A DNA stretch of 64,000 bases from Clostridiales bacterium (GTDB taxonomy: Bacteria > Bacillota > Clostridia > Christensenellales > Aristaeellaceae): the NCBI GenBank assembly GCA_004556155.1, contig SFIM01000005.1, positions 47,165 to 111,164 of the forward strand. Direction: 5' to 3'. Position 1 is the stretch's first letter. Every line of letters starts with the position of its first letter. Shown here piece after piece: positions 25,251 through 35,833 of this stretch. The position numbers were made by a program, and so were the translations under genes. Below the pieces are notes generated by a model, which searched no databases, was not told where the DNA came from, and worked only from the letters and a program-made list of their open reading frames with translations.

Positions 25251-26316
25251 GCTGTCTTTTGCTGGGCTGCACGTGGCCCAGCGCGCGCCCATGGCCGCCT
25301 GGAAGGCCGCGCTGCTGCGTGTAGCGGCCGTGCTGCTGGCGCTGGTTGTGGGCGGATTGATCCTGCTGTGTCTGGGCTACAACCCTCTGCTGGTCTATCA
25401 GACCATGCTGAACGGCGCGCTGGCCAAGAAGACCGCACGCGCGAGCGTGGTGCGAAACGCCGTGCCGCTGGCCATCGTGGCGCTTGGCGTAACGCTGGCG
25501 TTCAAAATGAAATTCTGGAACATCGGCGCGGAGGGCCAAATCTGCATCGGCGCCATCGCTGCTTCCTTCTTTGCCTATTCGTTTGATTGGCCGAGCTGGC
25601 TGCTTTTGACGGTGATGGCCGTGGCTGGCTTTATCGCGGGCGGCCTGTGGGGCTTGATCCCGGCGATTTTCAAGACGAAGTTTGGCACCAACGAAACGCT
25701 GTTTACCCTGATGATGAACTACATCGCCGCCTACTTTATCCAGTATCTGCGCGAGGGACCCTGGCGCGATCCGGCCAAGAACGGCTTCCCCGAAATGCCG
25801 CGCTTTGCCGCTGCTGCGCGTCTTCCCAGCGTGCTTGGCGTGCATGCGGGCTGGATTTTTGCGCTGGCGATTGCGTTGTTTGTGCTGATTTATCTGCGCT
25901 ATACCAAGCACGGCTATGAGCTGACCGTGGTAGGCGACAATATCACCACCGCGCGCTACGCGGGCATGCCGGTCAACCGCATCATCCTGCGCACCATGTT
26001 TATCAGCGCGGGCGTCTGCGGCCTGTCCGGCATGATTCAGGCCAGCGGCGCCAACAAGATGCTGACCGACAGCGTGGCGGGCGGCGACGGCTTTACGGCC
26101 ATCATCGTGGCCTGGCTGGCGCGGCTGTCCCCCGTTGGCATCCTGATTGTAGCCGTGATGTTTGGCGTGCTCAAAAAGGGTTGTGCGTCGGTGGAGACGG
26201 TTTACAAGATTTCCAGCGAGTTTTTCGGCATTCTGCAAGGCATTATCCTGTTCTTTGTTCTGGGCGTTGAGTTCTTTATCACCTATCGCGTGCAGCGCAA
26301 AAAGGAGGTTAAGTGA
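25243..26316 (+). CDS. Nucleoside-type ABC transporter permease (first subunit)
   Basis: A 357-residue permease of the BPD_transp_2 family (NupP/YufP type) with about nine membrane helices. Conserved parts are FKMKFWNIGAEGQICIGA, GTNETLFTLMMNYIA and the loop GDNITTARYAGMPVNRI, which contacts the ATPase. It pairs with the next permease to form the channel for nucleosides or related compounds. The ATG at 25243 is preferred (AGGAGG six bases upstream) over earlier in-frame Mets inside the RBS. It overlaps the ATPase gene by eight bases. Confidence 0.93.
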   Translation: MPKLSFAGLHVAQRAPMAAWKAALLRVAAVLLALVVGGLILLCLGYNPLLVYQTMLNGALAKKTARASVVRNAVPLAIVALGVTLAFKMKFWNIGAEGQICIGAIAASFFAYSFDWPSWLLLTVMAVAGFIAGGLWGLIPAIFKTKFGTNETLFTLMMNYIAAYFIQYLREGPWRDPAKNGFPEMPRFAAAARLPSVLGVHAGWIFALAIALFVLIYLRYTKHGYELTVVGDNITTARYAGMPVNRIILRTMFISAGVCGLSGMIQASGANKMLTDSVAGGDGFTAIIVAWLARLSPVGILIVAVMFGVLKKGCASVETVYKISSEFFGILQGIILFFVLGVEFFITYRVQRKKEVK

Positions 26317-27269
26317 TGAGCACTTTTCTTGCTTTCCTGTATGCCGCCGTGCTGTCGGGCGTTCCGCTGCTGTACGGCACGCTGGGTGAAATCATCACCG
26401 AAAAGGCCGGGCACCTGAACCTGGGCGTAGAGGGCATGATGTACATGGGCGCGGCCTTCGCTTTCATGGGCGGCTATATTTCGGGCAGCCCTGTGGTCGC
26501 GCTGCTGTTTGCCATCGGCGCTGGGGTGCTGGGCGCACTGATTTACGCCTTCCTGACCATTACGCTCAAGGCCAATCAAAACGTATCCGGCCTGGCGCTG
26601 ACCACCTTTGGCACGGGCGTAGCCAACTTTCTTGGCACCAGCCTGCAAAAAAGCTCAGTCTCCGTGGTCGTTGTGCCTGCCAGCGTTGTCAACGTCTTTA
26701 AGCCCTTGGATATGGGCTTTCTGTCCGATCTGCCTGTCGTTGGGCAATTGATCTTTTCCCACAGCCTGTTTACGTATCTGGCTGTGGCGCTGGCCATCGG
26801 TATGCATCTGTATCTCAACAAAACGCACTGCGGGCTGAACCTGCGCGCCATCGGCGAAAACCCCGGCGCTGCGGACGCTGCCGGCGTAAACGTAACGCTG
26901 TACAAGTATGTGCACCTGCTGGTTGGCGGGGCAATCTGCGGCCTGGGCGGCGCGTATATCTCGCTTGTTACCTGCGCCGGCAACTGGCAGCAGGACTGCG
27001 TATCCGGCCAGGGCTGGATCGCCGTGGCGCTGGTTATCTTTGTATCCTGGAAGCCCGCCAAGGCGCTGTGGGGCGCGTTCTTCTTTGGCGCGCTGCGCAT
27101 CCTCAAGCTCTATGTGCCCGCCAGCGTCATTTCCCTGCCCTCGGCCTTTTACCTGATGCTGCCCTTTGCCGTTACCTGCGTGGTGCTGGTGCTCTCCTCC
27201 ATCCGCATGCGCCGCGAAAACCAGGCGCCGGCCGCCTGCGGTGTCAATTATTTCCGCGAGGAACGCTGA
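26316..27269 (+). CDS. Nucleoside-type ABC transporter permease (second subunit)
   Basis: A 317-residue permease of the same family (NupQ/YufQ type), about eight to nine membrane helices. Signatures are TEKAGHLNLGVEGMMYMGA and the cytoplasmic loop LRAIGENPGAADAAGVNV. The ATG at 26316 overlaps the stop of the first permease by one base (TGATG), with AGGAGG seven bases upstream. It closes the three-gene unit. About 30 bases after its stop comes the promoter of the ileS T-box leader, and no clear terminator lies between them. Confidence 0.93.
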   Translation: MSTFLAFLYAAVLSGVPLLYGTLGEIITEKAGHLNLGVEGMMYMGAAFAFMGGYISGSPVVALLFAIGAGVLGALIYAFLTITLKANQNVSGLALTTFGTGVANFLGTSLQKSSVSVVVVPASVVNVFKPLDMGFLSDLPVVGQLIFSHSLFTYLAVALAIGMHLYLNKTHCGLNLRAIGENPGAADAAGVNVTLYKYVHLLVGGAICGLGGAYISLVTCAGNWQQDCVSGQGWIAVALVIFVSWKPAKALWGAFFFGALRILKLYVPASVISLPSAFYLMLPFAVTCVVLVLSSIRMRRENQAPAACGVNYFREER

Positions 27270-27296
27270 AAAGTACAGTTTTCACGCTTTCAGGGC

Positions 27297-27583
27297 TTTA
27301 CATTTTCAGCGTTTATCTGGTATAATGCTTAAGTATTATGCGATGATGGAAACGGGTGCGGACACGCGCTTTCAGCAAGCCGGGGAGGATGCAAGCCCGG
27401 CAGCGGCGGCCGATGCCAGATCATTCCGGAGCTCGGGCTAATCCCCCGCGGCATGCCCCCGTTACAGGCAAAGAGCGGGCGCACACTGTGCGTCAATTTG
27501 GGTGGTACCGCGGCCTGTCCGTCCCATGGGATGGACAGGCTTTTTCTATTCTTTGGATACAAGCGGCTGAAAGGAGCAAGCAG
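27297..27583 (+). promoter_or_regulatory. Promoter and T-box riboswitch leader of ileS
   Basis: TTTACA (27297-27302) and TATAAT (27321-27326) are 18 bases apart. The leader holds the T-box core GGGTGGTACCGCGG (27500-27513) and a terminator (27513-27546). A likely isoleucine specifier is AUC at 27420-27422, followed by A. The 314 bases between the transporter and ileS are thus fully accounted for. Uncharged tRNA-Ile should permit read-through. Confidence 0.88.
27513..27546 (+). terminator. T-box regulated terminator before ileS
   Basis: GCCTGTCC-TCCC pairs with GGA-GGACAGGC around an ATG-containing loop and is followed by TTTTTC. It starts at the end of the T-box core, as the alternative fold requires. 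Confidence 0.85.
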
Positions 27584-30500
27584 ATGTACAGCAAAGTCAC
27601 AACCGACATGCATTTTAACGAGCGCGAAAAGGAAGTGCTCAAGTTCTGGCAGGACAACGATATTGTCAACAAGAGCTTCCACCTGCGCGACGGCGCGGAT
27701 AATTTCACCTTTTTCGACGGCCCTCCCACCGCCAACGGCAAGCCCCATATCGGCCATGTGCTTACCCGCGCCATCAAGGATCTGATTCCCCGCTATCAGA
27801 CCATGAAGGGCAAGTCTGTGCTGCGCATCGCCGGCTGGGATACCCACGGACTGCCGGTAGAGCTGGAGGTGGAAAAGAAGCTGGGTCTGGACGGCAAGCC
27901 GCAGATCGAATCCTACGGCATCGAGCCCTTTATCAAGGAGTGCAAGGAGAGCGTCTGGAAGTACCTGCACCTGTGGGAGGACATGTCCAACCGCGTGGGC
28001 TTCTGGGTGGATATGAAGCACCCCTACGTCACCTATCATGACGATTATATCGAATCCGTATGGTGGAGCCTGAAGCAGCTGGCCGAAAAGAACATGATCT
28101 ACAAGGGACACAAGATCGTGCCCTATTGCCCGCGCTGCGGCACCGCGCTGTCCAGCCATGAGGTTGCCCAGGGCTATAAGAACGTAAAGGAAAAATCCGC
28201 CTTTGTTCGCTTCAAGGTTGTGGGCGAGGAGAATACCTATCTGCTTGCCTGGACTACCACCCCATGGACGCTGCCCAGCAACCTGGCGCTGTGCGTCAAT
28301 CCCCATGAAACCTACTGCCATGTGCGCGCCGAGGGCCGCGTTTATATCATGGCCAAGGCGCTGGTAGAAACGGTGCTGGAAGGCAAAGAGCCCGAAATCC
28401 TGGATGAAATGCCCGGCACCGCGCTGCACGGCCTGGAGTATGAGCCGCTGTATCGCTTTGTAGAGCCGGATAAGAAAGCCTGGTTCGTCATCTGCGACGA
28501 TTACGTCACCATGACCGACGGTACCGGCATCGTTCACATTGCCCCTGCATTCGGCGAGGACGATAATCGCGTATCCCGCGAAAACGGCCTGCCTTTCGTC
28601 AATCTGGTGGACGCACAGGGCAAGATGGTTGCCGAAACTGCCTGGCCGGGCGTGTTCGTCAAGGACGCCGATCCCCTGATTCTGGAGGATCTGAAGCAGC
28701 GTGGCCTGCTTTTTGCCGCCGTGCCCTTCACCCATGATTATCCCTTCTGTTGGCGCTGCGACACCCCGCTGCTGTATTACGCCCGCCCCACCTGGTTTAT
28801 CCGCATGACCGCCGTGCGCGATCAGCTGGTTGCCAATAACCGCTCCGTCAACTGGATGCCCGACAACATCAAGGAAGGCCGCATGGGCAATTTCCTTGAA
28901 AACGTGGTGGACTGGGGCCTTTCTCGCGAACGTTACTGGGGCACCCCGCTGCCCATCTGGCTGTGCGAGGACGGCCATATGCACGTCATCGGCAGCAAGC
29001 AGGAGCTGCTGGATATGGCCATCGGTGAGGTTAACCTGCCCGAGCTGCATCGCCCCTATATCGATCAGGTTGTTCTGCGCTGCCCGCACTGCGGCAAGCC
29101 CATGCACCGCGTCAAGGAGGTCATCGACTGCTGGTACGATTCCGGCTCCATGCCCTTTGCGCAGTGGCACTATCCTTTTGAAAACAAGGACAAGTTCGAG
29201 TCCCGCTTCCCGGCCGATTTTATTTCCGAGGCCATCGACCAGACCCGCGGCTGGTTCTATACGCTGCTTGCCATTTCCACGCAGGTGTTCGGCTGCTCGC
29301 CCTTCAAAAACTGCCTGGTGCTGGGGCACGTGCAGGATGCGGACGGCCGCAAGATGAGCAAGCATCTGGGTAACGTAGTAGACCCCTGGGATGTGCTGGA
29401 CGATCAGGGTGCGGACGCCGTGCGCTGGTATTTCTATGCCGCCAGCGCGCCGTGGCTGCCCAGCCGCTTCTCCAAGGCCAACGTGTCCGAGTATCAGCGC
29501 AAGTTCATGGGCACGCTCTGGAACGCCTATTACTTCTATGTGCTCTATGCCGATATCGACCAGTTTGATCCCACCCAGCACGATCTGCGCAAAGCGCAGC
29601 TGACGCTGATGGACAAGTGGATTCTCAGCCGCCTGAACACGCTGATCCGCGGCGTGGACGACGATCTGGCCAACTATCGCATTCCTGAAGCCACCCGCAA
29701 GCTGACCGATTTTGTGGACGATCTGTCCAACTGGTATATCCGCCTGGGCCGCGACCGCTTTTGGGGCAAGGGCATGGAGGGCGATAAGGAAGCCGCCTTC
29801 ATCACCCTGTACACGGTGCTGTCCACCCTGTGCCGCCTGATCGCCCCTTTCGTGCCCTTCATGTCCGAAAGCATCTATCAGAACATCGTGCGCACCGTGG
29901 ATCACAGCGCGCCCGAAAGCGTGCATCTGTGCGACTTCCCTGTGTGCGATGAAAGCATGATCGACACGGACGCCGAACGCCAGATGGCGGCGGTGGAAAA
30001 CGTGGTGCAGCTGGGCCGCGCCTGCCGCAACCTGAGCAACATCAAGGTACGCCAGCCGCTGTCCACGCTCTATGTATGCGGCGCGGACTTTGGCGAAGCC
30101 TACAAATCGCTGGTTGAGGATGAATTGAACGTCAAGAACGTGCAGTTCATCCAGAACGCGGGCGAGTTTGTCAGCTACGATCTCAAGCCCAACTTCTTCA
30201 CCCTCAAGGCTCGCTATGGCCGCTTCCTGGGCCGTATGCGCGGCGAATTGCAGAAGCTGGACGGCTCGGCCGTGGTCGCCGCCTTTGAAAAGGGCGAGAC
30301 CGTCACCCTGCGTATGGACGATACCGATATCGTGCTCAATAAGGAAGACGTGCTGGTAGAGGCCGTCAAGAAGGAAGGATACACCTCCCAGGTGGACGGC
30401 AAGCTGACGGTGGTGCTGGATACCAAGCTGACCGACGCGCTGATCGAGGAAGGCTATGCACGTGAGTTCATCAGCAAAGTGCAGTCCATGCGCAAGGATA

Positions 30501-30703
30501 CTGGCTTTGATGTGACCGACCACATCGCCGTCACCTGCCAGTGCGGCGAAAAGCTGGCCGCAGCGCTGGACAAGGCGCGCGATATGGTGCTTGCCGGCGT
30601 GCTGGCCGACAGCCTGACGCTGACGGATACTGCCGGCGGCGAGGCTGTGAAGGAATGGGACATCAACGGAGAAAGCGCCGTCATCGGCGTCAAGAGGGTA
30701 TAA
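27584..30703 (+). CDS. ileS: Isoleucyl-tRNA synthetase
   Basis: A 1039-residue class I synthetase of the eukaryote-like IleRS length class (type 2). HIGH motif is in PPTANGKPHIGHVL (about residues 46-59), the editing CP1 domain covers about 190-400 with LAWTTTPWTLPSNLAL, and KMSKH at about 590 is the KMSKS element. The long C-terminal region of about 400 residues differs from the shorter E. coli-type enzyme. Type 2 IleRS enzymes are often less sensitive to mupirocin. The ATG at 27584 has AAGGAG seven bases upstream; the open frame further 5' is T-box leader. The class I methyltransferase follows with no gap. Confidence 0.95.
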   Translation: MYSKVTTDMHFNEREKEVLKFWQDNDIVNKSFHLRDGADNFTFFDGPPTANGKPHIGHVLTRAIKDLIPRYQTMKGKSVLRIAGWDTHGLPVELEVEKKLGLDGKPQIESYGIEPFIKECKESVWKYLHLWEDMSNRVGFWVDMKHPYVTYHDDYIESVWWSLKQLAEKNMIYKGHKIVPYCPRCGTALSSHEVAQGYKNVKEKSAFVRFKVVGEENTYLLAWTTTPWTLPSNLALCVNPHETYCHVRAEGRVYIMAKALVETVLEGKEPEILDEMPGTALHGLEYEPLYRFVEPDKKAWFVICDDYVTMTDGTGIVHIAPAFGEDDNRVSRENGLPFVNLVDAQGKMVAETAWPGVFVKDADPLILEDLKQRGLLFAAVPFTHDYPFCWRCDTPLLYYARPTWFIRMTAVRDQLVANNRSVNWMPDNIKEGRMGNFLENVVDWGLSRERYWGTPLPIWLCEDGHMHVIGSKQELLDMAIGEVNLPELHRPYIDQVVLRCPHCGKPMHRVKEVIDCWYDSGSMPFAQWHYPFENKDKFESRFPADFISEAIDQTRGWFYTLLAISTQVFGCSPFKNCLVLGHVQDADGRKMSKHLGNVVDPWDVLDDQGADAVRWYFYAASAPWLPSRFSKANVSEYQRKFMGTLWNAYYFYVLYADIDQFDPTQHDLRKAQLTLMDKWILSRLNTLIRGVDDDLANYRIPEATRKLTDFVDDLSNWYIRLGRDRFWGKGMEGDKEAAFITLYTVLSTLCRLIAPFVPFMSESIYQNIVRTVDHSAPESVHLCDFPVCDESMIDTDAERQMAAVENVVQLGRACRNLSNIKVRQPLSTLYVCGADFGEAYKSLVEDELNVKNVQFIQNAGEFVSYDLKPNFFTLKARYGRFLGRMRGELQKLDGSAVVAAFEKGETVTLRMDDTDIVLNKEDVLVEAVKKEGYTSQVDGKLTVVLDTKLTDALIEEGYAREFISKVQSMRKDTGFDVTDHIAVTCQCGEKLAAALDKARDMVLAGVLADSLTLTDTAGGEAVKEWDINGESAVIGVKRV

Positions 30704-31564
30704 ATGTTTATAGCCGATCATTGGCAATCGTTTGAAGTGCTGGATACGGGCGACGGCGAAAAGCTGGAGCGGTGGGGCAAGTATGTGCTCCGCCGCCCCG
30801 ATCCTCAGGTCATCTGGCCCAAGGCTGATCCTGGCTGCTGGAGCGCCGCGCAGGCGCACTATCTGCGCAGCGAGCGTGGCGGCGGCGAGTGGCGCTTTGA
30901 GGAGCGCCTGCCCGAGCGCTGGCAGATCAGCTACGGCGATCTCAGGTTCCATGTGCGCCCCACCGGCTTTAAGCATACGGGCCTGTTTCCCGAGCAGGCT
31001 GCCAACTGGGATTGGATGCGCGGGCTGATCCGCGCACGCAGCGGCCAGACAAAGGTGCTTAACCTCTTTGCCTATACAGGCGGGGCCACCCTGGCCTGCG
31101 CTGCGGAGGGCGCGCACGTCACCCATGTGGATGCTGCCAAGGGCATGGTGCAGTGGGCCAAGGAAAACCGTGAGCTCAGCGGTCTGCCTGAAACCTCCTG
31201 CCGCTATATCGTGGAGGATGCGCTGGCCTTTGTGCGACGTGAAATTCGCCGCGGCAATACCTACGACGGCATCCTGATGGATCCTCCCAGCTACGGGCGC
31301 GGCCCCAGCGGCGAGGTCTGGAAGCTGGAAAACGAGCTCTACACCCTGGCTGATACCTGCGCGCAAGTGCTTAGCCCCCGGCCGCTTTTCTTCCTGATCA
31401 ACAGCTACACAACAGGCTTCCAGCCGGCTGTGCTGCAAAACATCATCGGCCGCACGGTTGTATCCCGCTTTGGCGGGCAGGTGGACGCGCAGGAAGTGGT
31501 ATTGCCGGTGCGCGCGGGCGGCGTGCTGCCCTGCGGCGCCAGCGGACGCTGGCAGAAGGACTGA
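30704..31564 (+). CDS. Class I SAM-dependent methyltransferase, RlmI-like
   Basis: A 286-residue methyltransferase resembling the catalytic domain of rRNA m5C methyltransferase RlmI but with no PUA domain. Seen: RPTGFKHTGLFPEQAANWDW, the SAM motif VLNLFAYTGGATLACA, DAAKGMVQWAKEN, and the catalytic-loop MDPPSYGRGP. Family members modify 23S rRNA cytosines, but the substrate here is not certain. The ATG immediately follows the ileS TAA, with GAGGG as RBS. It is one of three RNA-modification genes between ileS and alaS. Confidence 0.88.
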   Translation: MFIADHWQSFEVLDTGDGEKLERWGKYVLRRPDPQVIWPKADPGCWSAAQAHYLRSERGGGEWRFEERLPERWQISYGDLRFHVRPTGFKHTGLFPEQAANWDWMRGLIRARSGQTKVLNLFAYTGGATLACAAEGAHVTHVDAAKGMVQWAKENRELSGLPETSCRYIVEDALAFVRREIRRGNTYDGILMDPPSYGRGPSGEVWKLENELYTLADTCAQVLSPRPLFFLINSYTTGFQPAVLQNIIGRTVVSRFGGQVDAQEVVLPVRAGGVLPCGASGRWQKD

Positions 31565-31594
31565 CGGGACGTGCTCCCGTGAAAGGAAATACGC

Positions 31595-32335
31595 ATGAGT
31601 GAGATCATCAAGGATCCCGTAATCCTCTATGAGGACAACCACATCGTGGTGCTGGTCAAGCCCGCCAATATGCTGGTGCAGGGCGACAGCACGGGCGATC
31701 CCGATGTCCTGAGCTGGCTGAAGCAGTACATTAAGGAAAAATACAATAAGCCGGGCGAGGCCTTTATCGGCCTGGTGCATCGCATGGATCGTCCTGTTGG
31801 CGGCTTGCTGGTATTTGCCCGCACCAGCAAGGCGGCCTCCCGCCTGTCCGAGCAGGTGCGCACGCACGAGCTTTGCCGCGAATACGTATGCGTCTGCCAG
31901 GGCGACGCGCCCGATCGCTTTACCCTGCACGACTGGCTGCAAAAGGACGAGGCCGCCAATAAGGTAAAGGTCATCCCCTCTTACCTGAAGCTGCAGGGAA
32001 AAGAAGCTATCCTGCACGGTCGGGGCGTAGCGCGCCGCAGCGGACACTCGCTGGTATGCATCCGCCTGGAAACGGGCCGTGCGCATCAGATCCGCGTGCA
32101 GATGCAGCATGCGGGTCATCCGCTGTGGGGCGATAATCGCTATGGCAATGGCAAACGCGGCCAGCAGATCGCCCTGTGGGGCATGCGGCTGACGCTCAAT
32201 CACCCCATCACCGGCGAAAGCATGCTCTTTATCGCGCCCCCGCCCGAGGCCGCCCCTTGGACGGCCTTCACCCGCGAGCTGGACGGCCTGGAAAAGGCCT
32301 GGCCGCAAATCATCTTTGAACCTGGACAGCTGTAA
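31595..32335 (+). CDS. RluA family pseudouridine synthase
   Basis: A 246-residue pseudouridine synthase of the RluA family, which isomerises specific uridines in rRNA or tRNA. The catalytic Asp is in GLVHRMDRPVGGLLVFART; the usual Leu and Thr-Ser around it are Met and Val-Gly. TGRAHQIRVQMQHAGHPLWGD is the second family block. There is no N-terminal S4 domain, which gives a short form often annotated as RluA-like. The exact target is unknown. RBS AAAGGAAA precedes the ATG. Confidence 0.92.
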   Translation: MSEIIKDPVILYEDNHIVVLVKPANMLVQGDSTGDPDVLSWLKQYIKEKYNKPGEAFIGLVHRMDRPVGGLLVFARTSKAASRLSEQVRTHELCREYVCVCQGDAPDRFTLHDWLQKDEAANKVKVIPSYLKLQGKEAILHGRGVARRSGHSLVCIRLETGRAHQIRVQMQHAGHPLWGDNRYGNGKRGQQIALWGMRLTLNHPITGESMLFIAPPPEAAPWTAFTRELDGLEKAWPQIIFEPGQL

Positions 32336-32347
32336 TTTGAGGAAAGC

Positions 32348-33475
<1,128 letters not shown>

Positions 33476-33495
33476 GGCTTTTTGCAAACTGCATC

Positions 33496-33780
33496 TTGAC
33501 AGAAGACGCCGAAAAAGCTATACTTTTCTCCGAATTGAATACGCAGCATTGACGCAGATAAGTACCCGCTGATCTTCAGCGAGCCGGTGATGGTGAAAGG
33601 CCGGCGCCAAGCGGAGAAGCCCCTGCCGAGTTGTCCGCCGGAAATCCAGTATGGCGGATCGGTTCCTACCGTTATCAGGCTTGAGGTGGGCGAGTCATAT
33701 CGCCAATCGAAGTGGTACCGCGAATATTGTGTCTGTTCGTCTTCGAGCGTGCAGGCACAATTTTATTATTTTAAAGGAGC
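33496..33780 (+). promoter_or_regulatory. Promoter and T-box riboswitch leader of alaS
   Basis: TTGACA (33496-33501) and TATACT (33519-33524) are 17 bases apart. The leader has the 5' side of the specifier loop (AAGTA), a distal arm AGCGAGCCGGTGATGGTG, a probable Ala specifier GCC (33619-33621, after GAGAA), a T-box core AAGTGGTACCGCG (33710-33722) and a terminator whose stem is TTGTGTCTG/CAGGCACAA (33727-33760), followed by TTTTATT. The 314 bases between tgt and alaS hold only this. Confidence 0.85.
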
Positions 33781-33789
33781 GTAATCGCT

Positions 33790-35760
33790 ATGAAACAGCT
33801 TTCTTCCAATGAGCTGCGCGCGCTGTTCCTGAAGTTCTTCCAGAAAAAGGGTCACAGCGTCATTCCTTCCGCCTCCGTCATTCCCGAAAACGATCCCACC
33901 GTGCTCTTCACCACCGCTGGCATGCATCCTCTGGTTCCCTATCTGCTGGGTCAGAAGCATCCTCAGGGCACACGCCTGACCGACGTGCAGAAGTGCATCC
34001 GCACCGGCGACATTGATGAAGTGGGCGATATGAGCCACCTGACTTTCTTTGAAATGCTGGGCAACTGGAGCCTGGGCGATTATTTCAAGGATCAGATGAT
34101 CCCCTGGAGCTGGGAATTTCTAACCAGCCCCGAATGGCTGGGCATCGACCCGGACAAGCTGGCCTTCACCGTGTTTGAGGGCGATGAGGATTGCCCGCGC
34201 GACGAGGAAGCGGCTAACCTGTGGCGCAAGTGCGGCGTAAAGGACGATCATCTGTTCTATCTGCCCAAGGAGCATAACTGGTGGGGTCCTGCCGGTGTGA
34301 CCGGTCCCTGCGGTCCGGACACCGAGATGTTTATCATAACCAAGAAGCCTTGCGGCCCGGATTGCTCCCCTGCCTGCCACTGCGGCGCGTATCTGGAAAT
34401 CTGGAACGACGTGTTTATGCAGTATAACAAGCAGAAGGACGGCTCCTTCGTTCCCCTGACACAGAAGAACGTGGATACCGGCATGGGTCTGGAACGCACC
34501 ATCTGCGTGCTCAACGGCAAAAAGAGCGTGTATGAAACCGACGCTTTCACCGGCATCTTGGCCAAGATCGAGGAGCTGTGCGGCAAAAAATATACTTCCG
34601 ATGACGAGAACACCCGCGCCTTCCGCATCGTGGCGGATCATATGCGCACCTCTACTTTCATTATCGGCGATCCGCGCGGCATCGGCCCCAGCAACGTGGG
34701 TCAGGGCTATATCCTGCGCCGCCTGATCCGCCGCGCCGTGCGCTACGGCATGGGTCTGGGCCTGCAAGAGGGCTTCACCGCTGAAATCGCCAAGGTCATC
34801 ATCGATCAGTACAAGGCGGTTTATCCTGAGCTGGAGCAGAACAAGGCCTTCGTGCTGGAGCAGCTGACGCTGGAAGAGGGCCGCTTCGCCCGTACCCTCA
34901 AGCAGGGCGAAAAGGAATTTGACAAGGTGATGAACAACCTGCGCCGCACCCGCGAAGCGATGGAGAAGATTCTCGCCGACGATACCCTTGCCGCTGCTGA
35001 AGAAGCGGTTAAGACGCATGTCCTGCGCCCGCAGCCGGATATGGTCTCTGCCATCGAGGCCGTCAAGGCTGGCGATTTGGCCAAGGTCAAAGCTGAATGC
35101 CAGAAGATTCATGACAGCCTGAACGTGATCGACGGCCGCAGCGCCTTCAAGCTCTATGATACCTATGGCTTCCCCATCGAAATTACCAAGGAGCTGGCTG
35201 CCGAGAACGGCCTGACCGTGGATGAGGCGGACTTTGCCAAGCGCTTCGAGCAGCATCAGGCCACCAGCCGCAGCGGCGCGGAGCAGATTTTCAAGGGCGG
35301 TCTGGCCGATCATAGCGAGCAGACTACCTGCCTGCACACCGCCACCCACCTGCTGCAGGCTGCGCTGCGCAAGGTGCTGGGCGACGAAGTGCACCAGAAG
35401 GGCAGCAACATCACCGCCGAGCGCCTGCGCTTTGACTTCACCTTCGGCCGTAAAGTAACGCCCGAAGAGCTGGCCCAGGTAGAAGCGCTGGTAAACGAAG
35501 CCATCGCCGCCAAGGTGCCCATCACCATGGAGGAAATGACCGTGTCCGAGGCCAAGGCGCAGGGCGCGATGGGCCTGTTTGAAAGCAAGTACGGCGAGGT
35601 TGTGCGCGTGTACACCATGGGCCCCTACTCCAAGGAAATCTGTGGCGGCCCGCACGCCAACAATACCGGCGATCTGGTTTCCTTTAAAATCATCAAGGAA
35701 GAGGCCTCCTCTGCCGGCGTTCGCCGCATCAAGGCGACCATCGGCCGCAAAGCCGAATAA
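33790..35760 (+). CDS. alaS: Alanyl-tRNA synthetase, short form without C-Ala domain
   Basis: A 656-residue AlaRS; the usual bacterial enzyme is about 870-880. The class II core (FFQKKGHSVIPS, TFFEMLGNWSLGDYFK, GMGLERT) and the helical tRNA-binding region are intact. So is the editing domain, with HTATHLL (about residue 517) and the zinc/editing Cys motif CGGPHANNTG (about 618). The protein stops 38 residues later, so the whole C-terminal DHHA1/C-Ala domain that helps bind tRNA and dimerise is missing. A terminator follows, so this is the real end and not a frameshift remnant visible here. RBS AAAGGAGC precedes the ATG. Confidence 0.95.
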   Translation: MKQLSSNELRALFLKFFQKKGHSVIPSASVIPENDPTVLFTTAGMHPLVPYLLGQKHPQGTRLTDVQKCIRTGDIDEVGDMSHLTFFEMLGNWSLGDYFKDQMIPWSWEFLTSPEWLGIDPDKLAFTVFEGDEDCPRDEEAANLWRKCGVKDDHLFYLPKEHNWWGPAGVTGPCGPDTEMFIITKKPCGPDCSPACHCGAYLEIWNDVFMQYNKQKDGSFVPLTQKNVDTGMGLERTICVLNGKKSVYETDAFTGILAKIEELCGKKYTSDDENTRAFRIVADHMRTSTFIIGDPRGIGPSNVGQGYILRRLIRRAVRYGMGLGLQEGFTAEIAKVIIDQYKAVYPELEQNKAFVLEQLTLEEGRFARTLKQGEKEFDKVMNNLRRTREAMEKILADDTLAAAEEAVKTHVLRPQPDMVSAIEAVKAGDLAKVKAECQKIHDSLNVIDGRSAFKLYDTYGFPIEITKELAAENGLTVDEADFAKRFEQHQATSRSGAEQIFKGGLADHSEQTTCLHTATHLLQAALRKVLGDEVHQKGSNITAERLRFDFTFGRKVTPEELAQVEALVNEAIAAKVPITMEEMTVSEAKAQGAMGLFESKYGEVVRVYTMGPYSKEICGGPHANNTGDLVSFKIIKEEASSAGVRRIKATIGRKAE

Positions 35761-35773
35761 TCCCGTTCATTGC

Positions 35774-35816
35774 AAATCGCGGAGGATGCGCCGCAAGGCC
35801 GTCCCCCGCGATTTTT
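35774..35816 (+). terminator. Terminator after alaS
   Basis: AAATCGCGG pairs with CCGCGATTT across a long, partly paired loop, followed by TTTTTC. It separates alaS from the Nudix gene. Confidence 0.75.
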
Positions 35817-35833
35817 CATCGGAAAGGAGCTTT

